Positions 11,690 to 23,995 are shown, counted from the first letter of the stretch. The stretch is 64,000 nucleotides of DNA from Catonia carolina (GCA_035578175.1 JAQMRL010000001.1:376469220-376533219); one strand, 5' to 3'. Numbers and translations: made by a program. The notes: generated by a model not told the origin, from the sequence alone.

Positions 11690-12292
11690 TCTGGTGTGAA
11701 ACACTCACACAACTTTCTCTTGCCATTGCAAATAATTAACAATATAACCTAATATTAGTAATAAAACATTAGAAATAAACAAAAAACTAACCTCAAGAAA
11801 TATAACCTTATTTTAATCATGAGAGAATAATGCAACATGAAAACCAACCTTAGTTTGGCTTAATAATACGAAAAACCACTTTTTGACGCTAAAGTAGGGC
11901 TCTGTAGAGAAATCTTAAAAAAATCAGTTTATTTTACAGATTTTCATGAAAAAAAAGCAACAGAACATCACTAATTACCGCTAAACTAAGCGTTATACAA
12001 AGAAACGTTTGTATTAAAGTTTTAGATTATGTTGTAAATTTTCTACAACTTTGATTATGTACTACACTTTTGCGCTATAATGCATATTAAGGCCGCAATC
12101 TCAAAAACACCATCTTTTCACGGGAGAACATCAGACATGGCACCTACCCTATCTTGTAAAGCATAAAAAATGTAGTAAATGAGGCGATTTAAAAAAAACC
12201 TAGGAGCCGTTTTTGAGACAATCGCAAAAAAGTGAAAAATTACGTAAATGAACTACTACTTCCGGTGGACTGATTTTGACGAAAATGATCGT
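11690..12292 (+). mobile_element. HINE/DINE-1-like element, copy 3, truncated
   Basis: Begins TCTGGTGTGAAACACTCAC and ACTTTCTCTTGCC as in copy 2, and stops near 12292 at gattttgacgaaaatg, where the Jockey sequence begins. The microsatellite and 3' end are missing. Confidence 0.75.
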
Positions 12293-12391
12293 ATGTCATA
12301 CAAGTAGAAGGGGCATGGGCAAATAAGAGGAATACAGGGCGGAATAAAAATGTGGCAACTCTAAATTTTGTTAAGTGGGTCATACTGGAAT

Positions 12392-13742
12392 TTAGATAAA
12401 GTCGTGGAATGGCAATGGCATAGAGACTTCAGGTGGATGTGGGCGTCGGTACAAGTCCTGAATGACCTGGGGTCCGTCAGTTTTCCCAGAGTCGTGTAGC
12501 CGTTTCGAGGTATTGTAAATAAAGTCCTCCATAGAAGGGAAGAGAAGGTGTTCGTGTATGATGCGATTGGATATAAGATAGTGGAACTGTGTGATGCACC
12601 GGAGGACTTTGTTCTGGTATGCTGAAGTACGTCTTTTGTTGGACTTGGAGAGAAAGGGCCACCATACCGGTGACCCGTACAAAAGGAAAGGACGTAGGAT
12701 AGAGGAGTACATTAGAAGTTTCAGTTTTGAGGAGTTTGCAGGAGAGAGGAACAAAGGGATGAGTAAAGCGAACAAGGCCCTACCCTTGCTAAGCTTGCTG
12801 TCAATGTGCTGTCGAAGTATCAGTCGTTTATCTAGGTCAGCCCCTAGATATCTCACGCTGTTCTGCCATGGGAGGAGTTCCCCTTCCAATCGTAGAGGCG
12901 GAGGAACTTTGCGTTTTAGTGTAAAGTGGATTGCTTCGTATTTTGTGGGGTTAAGTGATAGTCTCCAGACACGACACCAGCTAGTGATGTCTAGAAGCTG
13001 AGTTTGAAGCGCGCGGCAATTGAGGCGGAGGCATCTGCCGTGACGGTACAGAATAGCATCATCGGCAAACAGTCCGAATTGGATTGAATCACGGACAGGA
13101 AAATCGAAGGTGTACATAAGATAGAGGATGGGCCCAAGGACCGAGCCCTGAGGTACACCCGCGGACGAAAGGGTGAGTGGGGACATGGCCATGTGGAACT
13201 GAGGAATAGTGACAGAGACTTGGAATTGTCTTCCAGTAAGATAGGAATGGAGTAATCGGACAGTTGAGGGGAAAAAATTGTGCCAGTTTGTAAAGGAGGC
13301 CCATATGCCAGACGCGGTCAAATGCAGACCGAAAATCAAGCAGCACAGCCGTCGTGTCACAGTAAGAATTTCTGGCATCCACAAGTGCCGTGACGATGCG
13401 GAGGAGTTGGGTAGTTGTGGAGTGTCCTTGACGAAAACCAAATTGCTCGGGGGGAAGAACAGATTCAACAACAGGACGCAGGCGCGGGAGAAGAAGCCTT
13501 TCGAATAATTTGGACAGGATCGGCAAAAGGGAAATTGGCCTGTAACTTTCGGGATCAGTCGGACGTTTGTGGGGTTTCAGAATAGTAATGACTTTGGAAA
13601 CCCTCCACGAAGAGGGGAAATGTTGCAGCGCCAACACTGCATTGAAAATTGCCAAAAGATGAAGCTTTAGATCTGGCGGGGAATTCAGGATGGCGTATCC
13701 AGAGACATTAGGCAAGTTAATTGAACAGCCTCGCTGCTGCAA
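12392..13742 (-). pseudogene. Jockey ORF2, reverse transcriptase half
   Basis: Two overlapping minus-strand frames (13742-13089 and 13471-12392) together give a nearly complete RT domain plus C-terminal region, joined by a frameshift near 13200-13220. Catalytic FADD is kept (FADDAILYRHGR). The frame ends SMPLPFHDFI at 12392. Inactive because of the frameshift and the missing upstream half. Confidence 0.85.
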
Positions 13743-14238
13743 CTGTAATGGCCAGCACCCTGCTAGCTACCGGGGGTGCCCTTTACATGTCTGGCTTCTT
13801 GCCGAGAGGCGCAAGGCTGCCGCTCAGTCGACGGCCGCCTCCTCATCAGCTCCGTCTATCGCCAAGTCCCAGGCGACACAGTCACAACCTTCTTCCTCTT
13901 CTTCCCCTCCTACTCAGAGGAGCTATAACAAAACAATCGTAAAGAAGGCTCCTGTGCACAGGGCCACCACCAAGACCCAGTTTCCGACTTCTGAGTGGTC
14001 CTACCACTCACAGCCATCCAAGCCGGTCTTCTCAGAAAGGGAGTTTCCGCCACTCCCGTCTAAAAAAGTCCCTCCTAAGGACAGCACTGCATTCGATTTT
14101 TCTACGATCGTCCAGTTCTTAACCTCCCCTAAGTTCCTAGCGTGGGTGGCTAATGTTCTTCCTCAACTAACATCTATTAGCTCCGCCTCTGAAGCTATCA
14201 CTATCCTTATCTCATCTCTGACCTCCCTCCTTTTGTAA
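13690..14238 (+). pseudogene. Jockey ORF1 C-terminal part (inverted segment)
   Basis: Open frame with a Cys/His knuckle (CCNCNGQHPASYRGCP), a Ser/Pro/Thr-rich linker and the motif FSEREFPPLPS that is usual near the end of Jockey gag-like proteins. Its stop TAA shares a base with the ORF2 start (TAATG at 14236-14240). The N-terminus is missing; the apparent Met lies at the inversion junction. Confidence 0.8.
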
Positions 14239-15523
14239 TGCGTTTTCGCATTATGTCATGGAATGGCAATGGCATCCTTCGCCAACGAAACGATCTACTA
14301 CGAGTACTAACAGATTACGATATTGACGTTGCTCTTCTACAGGAAACTAAATTTTTACCTACTACTCGCTTTCGCCTATCCCCCTACGTTGTGTATCGTG
14401 CCGATCGACCTGGCGCTGTGGTCCTGGCAGGGGGGGGGTAGCTGTTCTAATACATAAGAGACATGTTCATAACTTCCTTGACACGGCCCCTATTCCTTCA
14501 CTTGAACATGTCGCTGTTACGGTGCCTCTCTTCTCACGTCTGGTTACTTTCATTTCAGTTTACCGCCCCCCATCTGCTGCCCATTTCCACCCCGCAGCCC
14601 TTGCTATGCTCTTCGACCAACGTCAACCTGTGTTTGCAGCTGGCGATTGGAACAGCAAACACACGGATCTCGGCTGCCGAACAACGAACATTGCTGGTAC
14701 TGAACTCCTGTCCTTCCTCGAGCAGTATCCTTTGTCGTTAGCGCTCCATGTTCCTGACACCCCGACTAGGGTGCCCCCGTTCACTTATCAACTTCCTGAT
14801 ATCCTTGATTACGCTATTTCTCTCGATCTTGCCTCCGTCCCTGACATCGATGTGTTACCTGAATTGAATTCTGATCACTATCCAGTTCTGTTTACTTTCA
14901 CGTCCTTGACTGCTCGTATCCCTATCCCGCCTCCTTCTCTGAAGGTCTGCTGGCGTTCCTTCTATGACTCAGTTGCCTCCCAAATCCCACCTGAACCCCC
15001 CACTATTACCACTGTAACTGAGCTTGAGTCCCATCTTGATTCCCTCACTTCGATACTTTCCGATTCAATTGCCCAGAACTCACACCCACGCCCGCCTCGC
15101 ACTAGGTCGTCACTTCCAGCTCCTATCAAAACAGCAATCGCCGATAGACGTCGCTTTCGACGGCTCTGGCAGCGCACCAGAGATCCACATCATCGGGATC
15201 TATTCAACGGTGCCGCTGCTAGGTGTAAACTACTACTCGATGATCACCGGTGTAGTAAATGGGAGGACTACCTTCATCGAGTAGCGGACGACGGAAGACC
15301 ATGGGAGGCTACACGTCGTTTGTTGTTGACCCAGAGGAAGTCGCATCCTCTGATGACACCTAATGGTTTGACATACTCTCTGCAGGCGATTGCTGACACT
15401 TTCGCTTCGCATTTTGAACGACATTTTGTTGCCCCTCCGCCCGTTCATCATGACCAGGATGAACTCATTCATGATGAAGTCAACTCAACGCTCTCTGACC
15501 CTACGCCCTGTAACTTACAGTAG
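14238..15523 (+). pseudogene. Jockey ORF2 N-terminal part: AP endonuclease and linker
   Basis: Starts MRFRIMSWNGNGI with the endonuclease motifs SWNGNG, LLQET, AGDWNSKHTDLG and SDHYPVL. A run of G at 14431-14439 shifts the frame; reading continues in another frame (AVLIHKRHVHNFLDTAP) to the linker ending DPTPCNLQ at 15523. The RT part follows in inverted orientation at 13690-12392. Confidence 0.82.
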
Positions 15524-15530
15524 GCCTATA

Positions 15531-15970
15531 AAATTAATGTTCTCGCTACTAGAAAACGGCTCGGCTTCCTTCAGTGAAGTTCTAAACTAGTAGTTTGTAC
15601 ATATAGAGGGGTCTATTCTATGGTAAGTACAATATTCTTTCAAGTTCTATTTAAATTTTTTTCCTATACTCCGTTTTACTAAATTTATTTTAAAATTGTT
15701 CTTCATATGTATTACGTGGCAGCTGAAATATCGACTATTTGAAGGGGTCTTGTACGGGAATGCTCGTACAATCGGTGATTTGCTGTATTTAGTAATAAAT
15801 TGTTAAATGTATTTAGTTACAGGTTTGAATATTGAACGTATGTATGTATGTGCATGCATGCAAATATTTAGTATGACGTTCACAGTAAATTGAATGGTAT
15901 ACTGTTATAATAAACAACACAACAAATATATTATTTACAAAAACTATAAGCTAATTAGAAACACATACTG
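15531..15970. other. AT-rich intron sequence
   Basis: Only a short tgta/tgca-rich tract (15837-15862) stands out. Confidence 0.5.
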
Positions 15971-16084
15971 TACGAGGGACGTTCAATAATTTACAAGACA
16001 TATTAATGCGAGTAAAAACGGTTCATTCAACGACAATGAAACTATTTGAAGGTCAAGTTGGAAACAACCCAACACTAGGATTGG

Positions 16085-16745
16085 TCTATTTCTCTAGTGG
16101 TAAAGTCGTCGCCGCGAGTCGTCAGTTTAACAGCTGATTTTCGTAGACGTAAGTTCCGTGCTTCAAATCCTAGTAATGGTAATTGTAACTTTTGTACGGA
16201 TTAGAAAATGGTGTGTCACTTTTTGTAGATAATGGTTACCGGCGTACTTTGATGGTTGGGTTTCAATTAACCTGCACGATTTATATCATCTGTATCGATT
16301 GGGTTGTTGTTGTTTAGGTCATCAGCCAAAAGGCTGGTTTGAACCTGTAGAGGTTTAATTAAGTAAAACGAGGAGTGAGGTGGTTTACAATTGCCTTCCT
16401 CACTGAGTGGAAAAGTACGCTTTTCAGCATGCCGGGCCCTTTGAAAAGCACATATTTTCCACTCTGCAAATGACACCTTCACTTCATTCACCAAAGGGTC
16501 TGGCTGTATAATAAAATTCATTACTTTCAGAGGAGATAACTCTGATTAGTGTCTTTTACACCTCTACCTCTTCTGTTCTTAAACGATTCAGTCATTTAGT
16601 TGGCTGACCGTGTGATAAGAAACAGAACTATTTATTTTAGCCTGACAACGAACAGATTGAGTGTAAATATTTGGACATTCAACCTGTCTGTTATGGGCAG
16701 CTCATTTGGGTTATGGGGTCCTAAATGAACAAATTGCAATGTACA
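16085..16745 (+). mobile_element. SINE family 1 copy interrupted by SINE family 4
   Basis: Family 1 head (tctctagtggtaaagtcgtcgc, B-box region) runs to about 16300. Family 4 sequence occupies about 16305-16695 in the same orientation as the 6621 copy. The family 1 3' end (gcaatgtacacacgttagg) resumes afterwards. Confidence 0.75.
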
Positions 16746-17240
16746 CACGTTAGGGTTAAAAAAATAAATAGTTGAAAGCGATTGAAACACTGTTAATCAG
16801 TTGTCCGATCATAATTAATATAGTAATAACCCTTTCTGCTCATCAAAATGTTCGTTTTTGACGTGTACGCCGGAAGAGTAACGTTTAGTTATAAGATTTT
16901 TACTAACCGTCGTTGTATACTGCTGTAAATTTGCACAAGATGTTGATCTGAACCGAACAGGATATTGAAAAGTTTTTAAACCGCAGTAACTTGTATAAGT
17001 GGGGAAACTCTTTAATTCGAACTGAACAAAAATATCCGTGATCTCCGTCGCTTAAAAAATTAAAAGATACGCCTCAGCCGGTGAAGTGATTTTAACAATC
17101 TTCTGGGACTCACAAAGGCCAATTTTTTGTGACTATTTGGAAGAACAACACACTGTTAATTGTGTGTTCTATTTTAACAAACTCCAACTGAATGTGAGAC
17201 TCACGATAAGGTGAAAACGTAGGAGTGTGTCAAAAGGTAT

Positions 17241-19256
17241 TGTGACACTTATAGCTAAGGTCCGTTTTGGGATTTGGGTAAAATAAATAATTAACACACT
17301 TAGGTTTAAAATTACCAGTATTTATTACAAACTAAAAATTACAGTTAATAATGAGACTTAAATCTACGAATAAATTACAATTACTACAGTAAAAATTATT
17401 TAGAATAAATAACAAACTTTTTACAATAAATTAATTACTTTAAAAAAACTAAACCAGATAGTCTCGCACTTAATTAAACTAAATAAACTAAATTACTTAA
17501 TTAAACTGGCTACTATGCCGGGGTCTTAGGTTCGATTCCCGGTCAGGTCTGGCATTTTTTTCATCTGTAAATCACCACATATCATTACCTACGCACAAGC
17601 CCAAGGCTTATGTAGGCATCATCACTCAATAAAAAAAAAAAAAAAAAAAAAAAACTATTTACAAACGATACAAAATAAACGTTGGCAATACACAGTAACA
17701 TTGACCTTCTCTAAACGTACTGTTACGCACTACGCAATTCACTCACTGAATCACAGCTCAAGACCAAAACTGAGGACCAAACCCGGGGGCTACTTAAATA
17801 GACTATGTAGAAATTACTACTTTAACAAAGGTATATGAAAATACAAATTCTTTCTGTCTGTTTCTGGATAAATCTTAACAAAAGGTAAACAAATTAGGTT
17901 TAATTGAAAGGGGATTACAAAAGGGTTAATTATCTAAATAGATACCCACTCTTTCAGGTAGCCGAACTACAATACTACCTTGCTAAGAAAAAAGGCAGCA
18001 GCTCCAAATTTCTCTATTTTGAGTTTTATTTGTATTCTTAAGTTTTGGACCACGAGGAATCTAGTGAACTAGCTAGAAAGCCCTATCTACAACGGTTACT
18101 TAGATATCGAGGTATTCAGAGACAGTATCTACATGTTTTTGGCAGGCTTACAAAGGAAAAGAGCAGTACATACAGATACTAAGGGAAAAGGCAGTATCTG
18201 CACTGAAGTCCTTCTTTCTTAGTATGCTACAGATACTGTTTTTTTACTTTGCAGAATTTGATACTGAATTCATTTACTGCTTTGTATATCATTGTCGCTT
18301 AGTCATAAAAGTTCATCGGTTTTAAAAGTTTAAGGTTGCACCACCTTAAATATTGATCTGTGGGAAAATTCTTGAATATGGATTTAAAAAAATATTTTTT
18401 TTTTATTATTGGGCGCCAGATCTAGCAGAAGAGCATAAAAAAATTAAATATGAATAAAACTATGTTTCTTTCCATTCAACTTAAACATTTAATGCATCAA
18501 TTACTAACAAACTTATCCTTAAATTACCCTAACCTATTTTAAATATAGCCAACCTTTTTCTACCGTGACTTATATAAAACTCAAAACTTGAAAACCTTTT
18601 AATATATACGATATGAATTTACCTCAAACTAATATCTCTCCTCTTTCTTCTTCTTCTTCTCCTCGTTTTCCTGGTCACCTCATCAAATAATTTCTCCTTC
18701 TTAACCAACTGTTCCAAGCTGAATTCCCAATGGAACTGTTTTCGGTCTCCGATATCCGAAATCAGAAACCTCTGGTCGGCAAGCCTCCCTCTCCTACCAA
18801 TCCCGTTCAACCAACCAGGTATGTTTACTAAGCAAAAAAGCAGTATCTTCTTTTTTCCTTAGTATTTATATAATTATTACTGCTTAGTATTAAAGCAGTA
18901 TCTGCTTTTTTAATTGTTGTAAACTAACCTTTCTTAAATTTTTAACTTTTAAAAGTTAAAAAACTTTCCTTTTATATATCACATAATCATGATGTTATAC
19001 TAATTATTGTGTTACGGATGTCAAAAATACTTTGAAGCCATTTTCCCACACTTCAGCTTTTTGCACTTACTGCATTCTTTCTTAGTAGGGTAGAATAGGT
19101 CTACCTGTACTATGACCATATCCATTATATTTCTGTTTCTTTGAAACCCTGTTTATTATTTACTACTAACTATTATTACTTTACATTAACACCGTTTTAA
19201 AACCTCAGTACTGCTAGAGCCTTCTGGAACAAACATTTTACTTTTATATTGTCACA
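17241..19256. mobile_element. 2.0-kb solo-LTR-like insertion in the mariner
   Basis: Ends TGTGACA and TGTCACA, a TG...CA pair with 7-bp inverted termini, flanked by a 4-bp duplication GTAT (17237-17240; 19257-19260). Gene B keeps the empty site (aaaaggtattattctttt at 58180), which fixes the borders. No ORF. A SINE family 3 copy is nested at 17500-17655. A GCAGTATCTGC-like motif recurs (18190, 18890 and variants). A solo LTR fits best; a non-autonomous DNA element is possible. Confidence 0.7.
17500..17655 (+). mobile_element. SINE family 3, 5'-truncated, poly(A) tail
   Basis: ggctactatgccggggtc, B box GGTTCGATTCC, ggtcaggtctggcatttttt, ending catcatcactc and about 24 A. Same family as 31947-32108. 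Confidence 0.85.
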
Positions 19257-19927
19257 GTATTATTTTTTTGCCTGACAATCCGGCGGGGGTTGTGGGGACA
19301 CCTCGTACCATCCAGAGAACGCGAGAAACGCTCGAGAAGTTGGATTGGGACTTAATACCACATTCTCCTTACAGCCTCGGTATGCTGCGATTTTTATTTG
19401 TTTGGTTCATTCAATGACTTCTTTCGGCAAGAAGTTCGACGATTATGAAACGGTCAAAAAAGCGGTACACAAATGATTCAATCAGCGAGGTAAAGACTAG
19501 AACGCTGTGGGAATCAGAGAGCTCGTAGAACTGAGTGATAATTAGTGTTTTTATGTTGCTGAAGACTACGGTAATAATGTAAGTTTCAATGTCATTGAAT
19601 TAATAATGTTAAAAACATTAAAACGTAGATTTAGCTAAATTAAAGCTGTAAATTTATTTACATAAATTTGTCTCGTTAGTGATTGAACGTCCCTTTTCAT
19701 GACAGTAATATAATATAAAAACCAAATAACACAACGAGGCAGTAATACTCCAAAAATTTCAATTTCTGCAAACTTCGTACGAGGGCCGTTTCTAGGTGTC
19801 GCTCCATCTAGACGGAAATCAGTACAAAAATGAATGGAAATTCTCTTTATGTAGGGAAGTAATGATTTTAATTGCTTAACATAGCTTTCCCAAAAAGATA
19901 AGTAAAATGTTGCTTTTGAATACTTAC

Positions 19928-20038
19928 AAAGTTGGTTGAAAACAGTTTTAGTCGCTACTACTACTCCGACATGAAGCATCGGTTCATCTATTTTTAGTTC
20001 TTCATTAAATTGCCAATGATCCCCAATATGAACAGCCA
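19928..20038 (-). CDS. Gene A exon 3
   Basis: Internal 111-nt exon, acceptor ttttag at 20039-20040 and donor GTAAGT at 19922-19927. It encodes the segment beginning AVHIGDHWQFNEELK and ending KTVFNQL, with the first codon (GTG, Val) split after G of exon 2 and the last (TAT, Tyr) completed by exon 4. Gene B exon 3 is 108 nt, one codon shorter, with the same splice phases. The open frame continues past the donor by chance, so a simple ORF search overstates this exon. A mariner remnant lies just downstream in intron 3, as it does in gene B. Confidence 0.85.
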
Positions 20039-20309
20039 CTAAAAGTAAATTACATTCAAAGATAGTATATTTATTTATCCAGTGGTAAATGGGATTTCAC
20101 TTTATTTACTAATAAAGAAGTTACAATTTTTTATCCATGTAAAAATAATTTTTTTTTTCTTCTGTAATTTTCGAGTACTATTGATTTTCCTCAAAACAAA
20201 GGAATCGAATAGATATTTCTAAGAAGTATTTGTAAAGTTAAGTTCTATGAAAAAAAGTGTTAAAACGATGAACTTGTACAGTTTTGTCAAAACCAATTTC
20301 TATAAAATG

Positions 20310-20430
20310 TTTAATTTCTCTTGTCCTAATACAAAATGTAGAGAAGAAAAGTTATGTTTCCTTGTCGATTTTTCGAAATCGAGTTACACAGGTAATACAT
20401 GTTTTCAAGATCCCTGAGCCTAAAAAAATG
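20310..20430 (-). mobile_element. Ancient HINE-like fragment shared by both units
   Basis: ttctcttgtcc ... tatgtttccttgtcgattttt ... gatccctgagcc resembles the end of the HINE family but is strongly diverged. The same fragment is at 58935-59055 in gene B, so it predates the duplication. Confidence 0.55.
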
Positions 20431-20579
20431 TTTTTTATTTACACACAAGGCTTATGACATCATCACTCATAACAAAAAAACACTGAGAATTTTGTTCTCT
20501 AGGGCCTCTTGTATGCAAAAGCTAATACTGTTAACATTCTATATTCTATCTAAATCTCTATCTGTTAAAATTCTTTTAT

Positions 20580-21561
20580 TACTTTCTCTTGCCTTTATGA
20601 ATATATAGGAAGGAAAGTATTGTTTTCAGGTCGATTTTTTGAAATCGAGTTCTCACCGGATCACACGTTTTCGGACCCCCTGAACCCAAAAAAACATGTT
20701 TTTAGCGATTGGTCTGTGTGTGTGTGTGTGCGTGTGTGTGTGAACAGAATATCTCAAGAACTCAATATCTCAAGAAATCGTACGAACTTGAAACTTAAGT
20801 TAGATACTACTACCGGACCCGACACTAACATTTTCATCAAAATCGGTCAACCGGAAGGAGTAGTTTATTCGTGTCATTTTTCACTTTTTTGCGATTTTCT
20901 GCAAAATGACTCATACGATTTTCTTTCAAATCGCCTCATTTACTACATTTTTTCTGCTCTACAAGATAGTGTAGGCGCCATGCCTGCTGAAATTCTTGAG
21001 GAGGCTGTTTTCTTGTAAAAAAATTGGTTTTTTAAGATTGAATTAGTTTACTTATGTTAAGTTATATTGTTAATTTGTTAAGCTATTTGTAAGTAATTTT
21101 TCGCAAAAATTTATATAATGTAGCCTAAGTTGTGGAGAATTCAAAATACTACAACTTTTATTTCAAACTTTTTTTGCATAACGCTTTTTTAGCGGTAATT
21201 TTTTTTAGCGTTTTTCTGTTGTTTTCTTACGAAAACGTGTGAAAATCGATTTTTTTAAGATAAGGTTAAGATTTTACGACAAAAGTGTATATAATCAAAT
21301 TTACAGGAAATTAAAAGATCTACAATTTTTATTAAAGCATTTTTTCTCTACAGAGCCTATTTAGCGTGAAAGAGTGAATTTCCGTATTTTTAAGCCAAAC
21401 TGAGGTTAGTTTTTTTGTTTAGGGGCCTACTTTAATTTTTTATTACTTATGTTAAGTTATATTGTTAATTTGTTAACTGTTTGTAAATATTCTAACTTTA
21501 AAAAAATATTGTTAATTATTTGCATTGGCAAGAGAAAGTTGTGTGAGTGTTTCACACCAGA
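20580..21561 (-). mobile_element. HINE/DINE-1-like element, copy 4 (A-only)
   Basis: Minus-orientation copy with ACTTTCTCTTGCC at its left end, a TG microsatellite (20712-20742), GGCAAGAGAAAGT and the hairpin GTGTGAgtgttTCACAC at its right end. The corresponding place in gene B intron 2 (about 59180) is empty. Confidence 0.78.
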
Positions 21562-22137
21562 TTTTTTGTTGGTTAAAATGTTTTCTATTGTTAACAAAAA
21601 TTTTTGAAGAAAATATTGACTATAAAGAAAATTCTATAACTACACATGGCGATCTCGAATAGCATAATATTTCTTCGATTTTGTACACATTTCATGGAAT
21701 TTCCGCATTTCCGCCAATTTCATGGAAATTGGCGGAAATATACCCGAGCTATGATTTATGAAACTTTCGGCTACATTTTAACCATAATTGTATGGGATGA
21801 TGGTAAAATTTCGAATTAATTTTTTTTCAGATTTAAATTGAAATAATACAGCATTTCAGGGGCAAAAATGGGCTTCACTAATTAGCAACGATAAAGAGAT
21901 GTTTTTTGAAGGTAGACTTTGATATAAACATTTTTTCTCATGTACCACCGGACATCTAGGGTCTGATGTCTTTAATACAAGGACCCCGTAACTTACGCAC
22001 CAAAACTTTAGTATTTACGTTTAATTGGGAGTGTGAATGCATTAGACAAAATCATATTTTAGTTGTTAGTCAATTCCTTTTGAATCGTATGAGTATTTTT
22101 TAAATCATTTTATTGCTAGATTAAATCTATTCACTTT
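21562..22137. other. Gene A intron 2 sequence conserved in gene B
   Basis: Aligns with about 59190-59725 of gene B, without coding potential. Both copies contain a short aaatggcggaaat-like repeat. Confidence 0.6.
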
Positions 22138-22269
22138 TACTTTCTCTTGCCTGTATGAAAAAATAGGAAGGAAAGTATTGTTTTCACGTCGATTTTTTGA
22201 AATCGAGTTTTCACCGGATACACACGTTTTCAGACCCCCTGAACCCAAAAAACATGTTATTAGCGGTTG

Positions 22270-22323
<54 letters not shown>

Positions 22324-23113
22324 GTGTGTATGTGAACAAAACATCTCAAGAACGGAACATCACACAAAAATGAAAATTGAAACTTAAGTTAGATGCTACT
22401 ACAGGACTCGACACGAAAATTTTCATCAAAATTGGTCAACCGAAAGTAGTAGTTTATTAGTGTAGTTTTTCACTATTTTGCAATTATTTAAAAATGGCTC
22501 CTACGATTTTTTTTAAAACCGCCTGATTTATTACATTTTTTATGCTCTACAAGATAGGGTAGGCGCCATGTCTGCTGAAATTCTTGGGGAGCTCTACTGT
22601 CGTTAAAAATTGTTTTTTTTAGAGATTGCAGTCTTAATATGCACTTTAGCGCAAAAGTGTATATGATAAACATTTTAGACAATTAAAAATCTACAACTTT
22701 TATTCCAAACATTTCTTTGCATAACGCTTAGTTTAGCGGTAATTAGTGATTTTCTGTTTTTATTTCATGAAAATCTGTAAACAAAATCGTTTTTTTTAAG
22801 ATGACGGCCTTATTATCCATTTTACGACAAAAATTTATATAAACAAATTTAAAGAAAATTATAAGATCTACAATTTTTATTTCAAGCATTTTTCTCTAGA
22901 GAGCCTACTTTAGCGTCAAAAAGTGACTTTTCTTATTATTAAGCCAAATTAAGGTTTGTTTTCATTTTGCATCATTCACTCATGATTAAAATTAGGTTAT
23001 ATTTTTTGAAGTTAGTTTTATTGTCTATTTCTAATGTTTTATTACTAGTGTTAGGTTATATTGTTCGTTATTCGCATTGGCAAGAGAAAGTTGTGTGATT
23101 GTTTCATACCAGA
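22138..23113 (-). mobile_element. HINE/DINE-1-like element, copy 5 (A-only)
   Basis: Same layout as copy 4, with a (TG)n of about 25 repeats (22271-22330). Gene B has uninterrupted sequence here (around 59725). Confidence 0.78.
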
Positions 23114-23874
23114 TTTTTAAAATACGTAATTATTAATTCAATATTGCAAAAGAGTGAACGTTTAAAGGAAATTTAAGATTCATCTGTGTTTGGCTTCTGT
23201 TGTATTTACAGCAATAAAAGAAGAAAAAAGTACACTAAATTTTGATTATTATCTATATTACAAGTTCTGAAAAATCGAATTATTTAACATTGAATTTTGG
23301 TTACTGTTGTCTTCTAGATTGATTGCCAATACATTTTTATAATCCTGCAGTTGTTATTGTACAATATTATGTACATATTTAAAACTTCAATTTATTTATA
23401 TACTTTATTAGTACTGACAATGATTATTGCATATTTATTTATTATTATGTACCTATATATTTATAACTTCAATTAATTTATTTACTGTACTTTATGTATA
23501 AAGAGACTTATTTTAATTCTTATATAGGCTATAATATTTGACACTGAAGTTTAAAACTTTTTATTTTACTATCTTTAAGTACACATTTTGTAAAATAAAT
23601 ATGTTGCCTATGCACCAGGGAAGGTATATTTGGTTAATAATAGTTTTTGACTGAAATTGTTCAAAAACTCTGATGTTTGAATTTGTAGAAGTTTGCCAAA
23701 CATTGTATTTTTAAGAAATAGTGGGATTTAGCATCAATTTGTACAGAAAACCTTTATTTGATTTTTATAGGAGGGATTTATGCAAAAAGACAACCAGAAC
23801 TATTTTAGATGTTAATATTTTTGTACGGTAGATATGTGCCTTTTCAACATAAGGCGCCGATCTAAATGTAAATA
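23114..23874. other. Intron 2 sequence, conserved in B to about 23715
   Basis: 23120-23715 aligns with about 59745-60225 in gene B. Beyond that the A-only block begins. No ORF. Confidence 0.6.
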
Positions 23875-23995
23875 CAGTATAATCCGCTTAATACGATTTT
23901 TATGGGTCCGACACAAATTAGCGTCTTAGGCGGAATATCGTCTTAGCCGAAAAGCGGCTAAGACGATATTAGGAGAGTGTTTTTAAAGAAATCAT
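23875..23995. mobile_element. pogo/Tigger-type terminal repeat remnant
   Basis: TA followed by CAGTATAATCCGCTTAATAC, then a short inverted partner (cgtcttagccgaaaagcggctaagacg). Typical of pogo-family termini; no transposase nearby. Confidence 0.5.

Larger units (their letters stand above)
12293..15530 (-). mobile_element. Jockey-like LINE with internal (twin-priming) inversion
   Basis: One 5'-truncated LINE in two opposed pieces. Minus strand 13690-12392 carries the RT half of ORF2 (SYRPISLLPILSKLFERL, FGFRQGHSTT, AGVPQGSVLGP, FADDAILY, VRYLGADLDKRL). Plus strand 13690-15523 carries the ORF1 end, the endonuclease and the linker before the RT. The two pieces meet at about 13690 with their ORF1 and RT ends together, as expected when the 5' half of a LINE copy inverts during insertion. 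The linker stops roughly 20 residues before the point where the RT piece starts, so only a small gap is missing at the switch. Confidence 0.85.
15973..19697 (+). mobile_element. Mariner remnant in gene A intron 3, split by three insertions
   Basis: 5' terminus CGAGGGACGTTCAATAAT (15973) and 3' terminus gattgaacgtccc (19681) are mariner-type inverted repeats. Coding remnants: ILTIFWDSQRPIFCDYLEE (about 17095-17150) and, after the 17241-19256 insert, LEKLDWDLIPHSPYSLG and GKKFDDYETVKKAVH (19320-19480), matching the C-terminal half of mariner transposases with many stops. A SINE (with a second SINE inside it) interrupts the 5' part. A second mariner-type terminus, TACGAGGGCCG, lies near 19777. 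The same mariner sits beside exon 3 of gene B. Confidence 0.75.

Noticed and set aside
12402..14275. String tggaatggcaatggcat found at both 12404 and 14257
   Set aside because: One lies at the antisense end of ORF2, the other in the SWNGNG motif of the endonuclease. The reading frames give unrelated protein sequence and I see no mechanism; most likely coincidence.
16267..16521. 84-codon minus-strand ORF (NEVKVSFAEWK...)
   Set aside because: Lies within SINE family 4 and is not preserved in the copies at 6621, 46240 and 47035.
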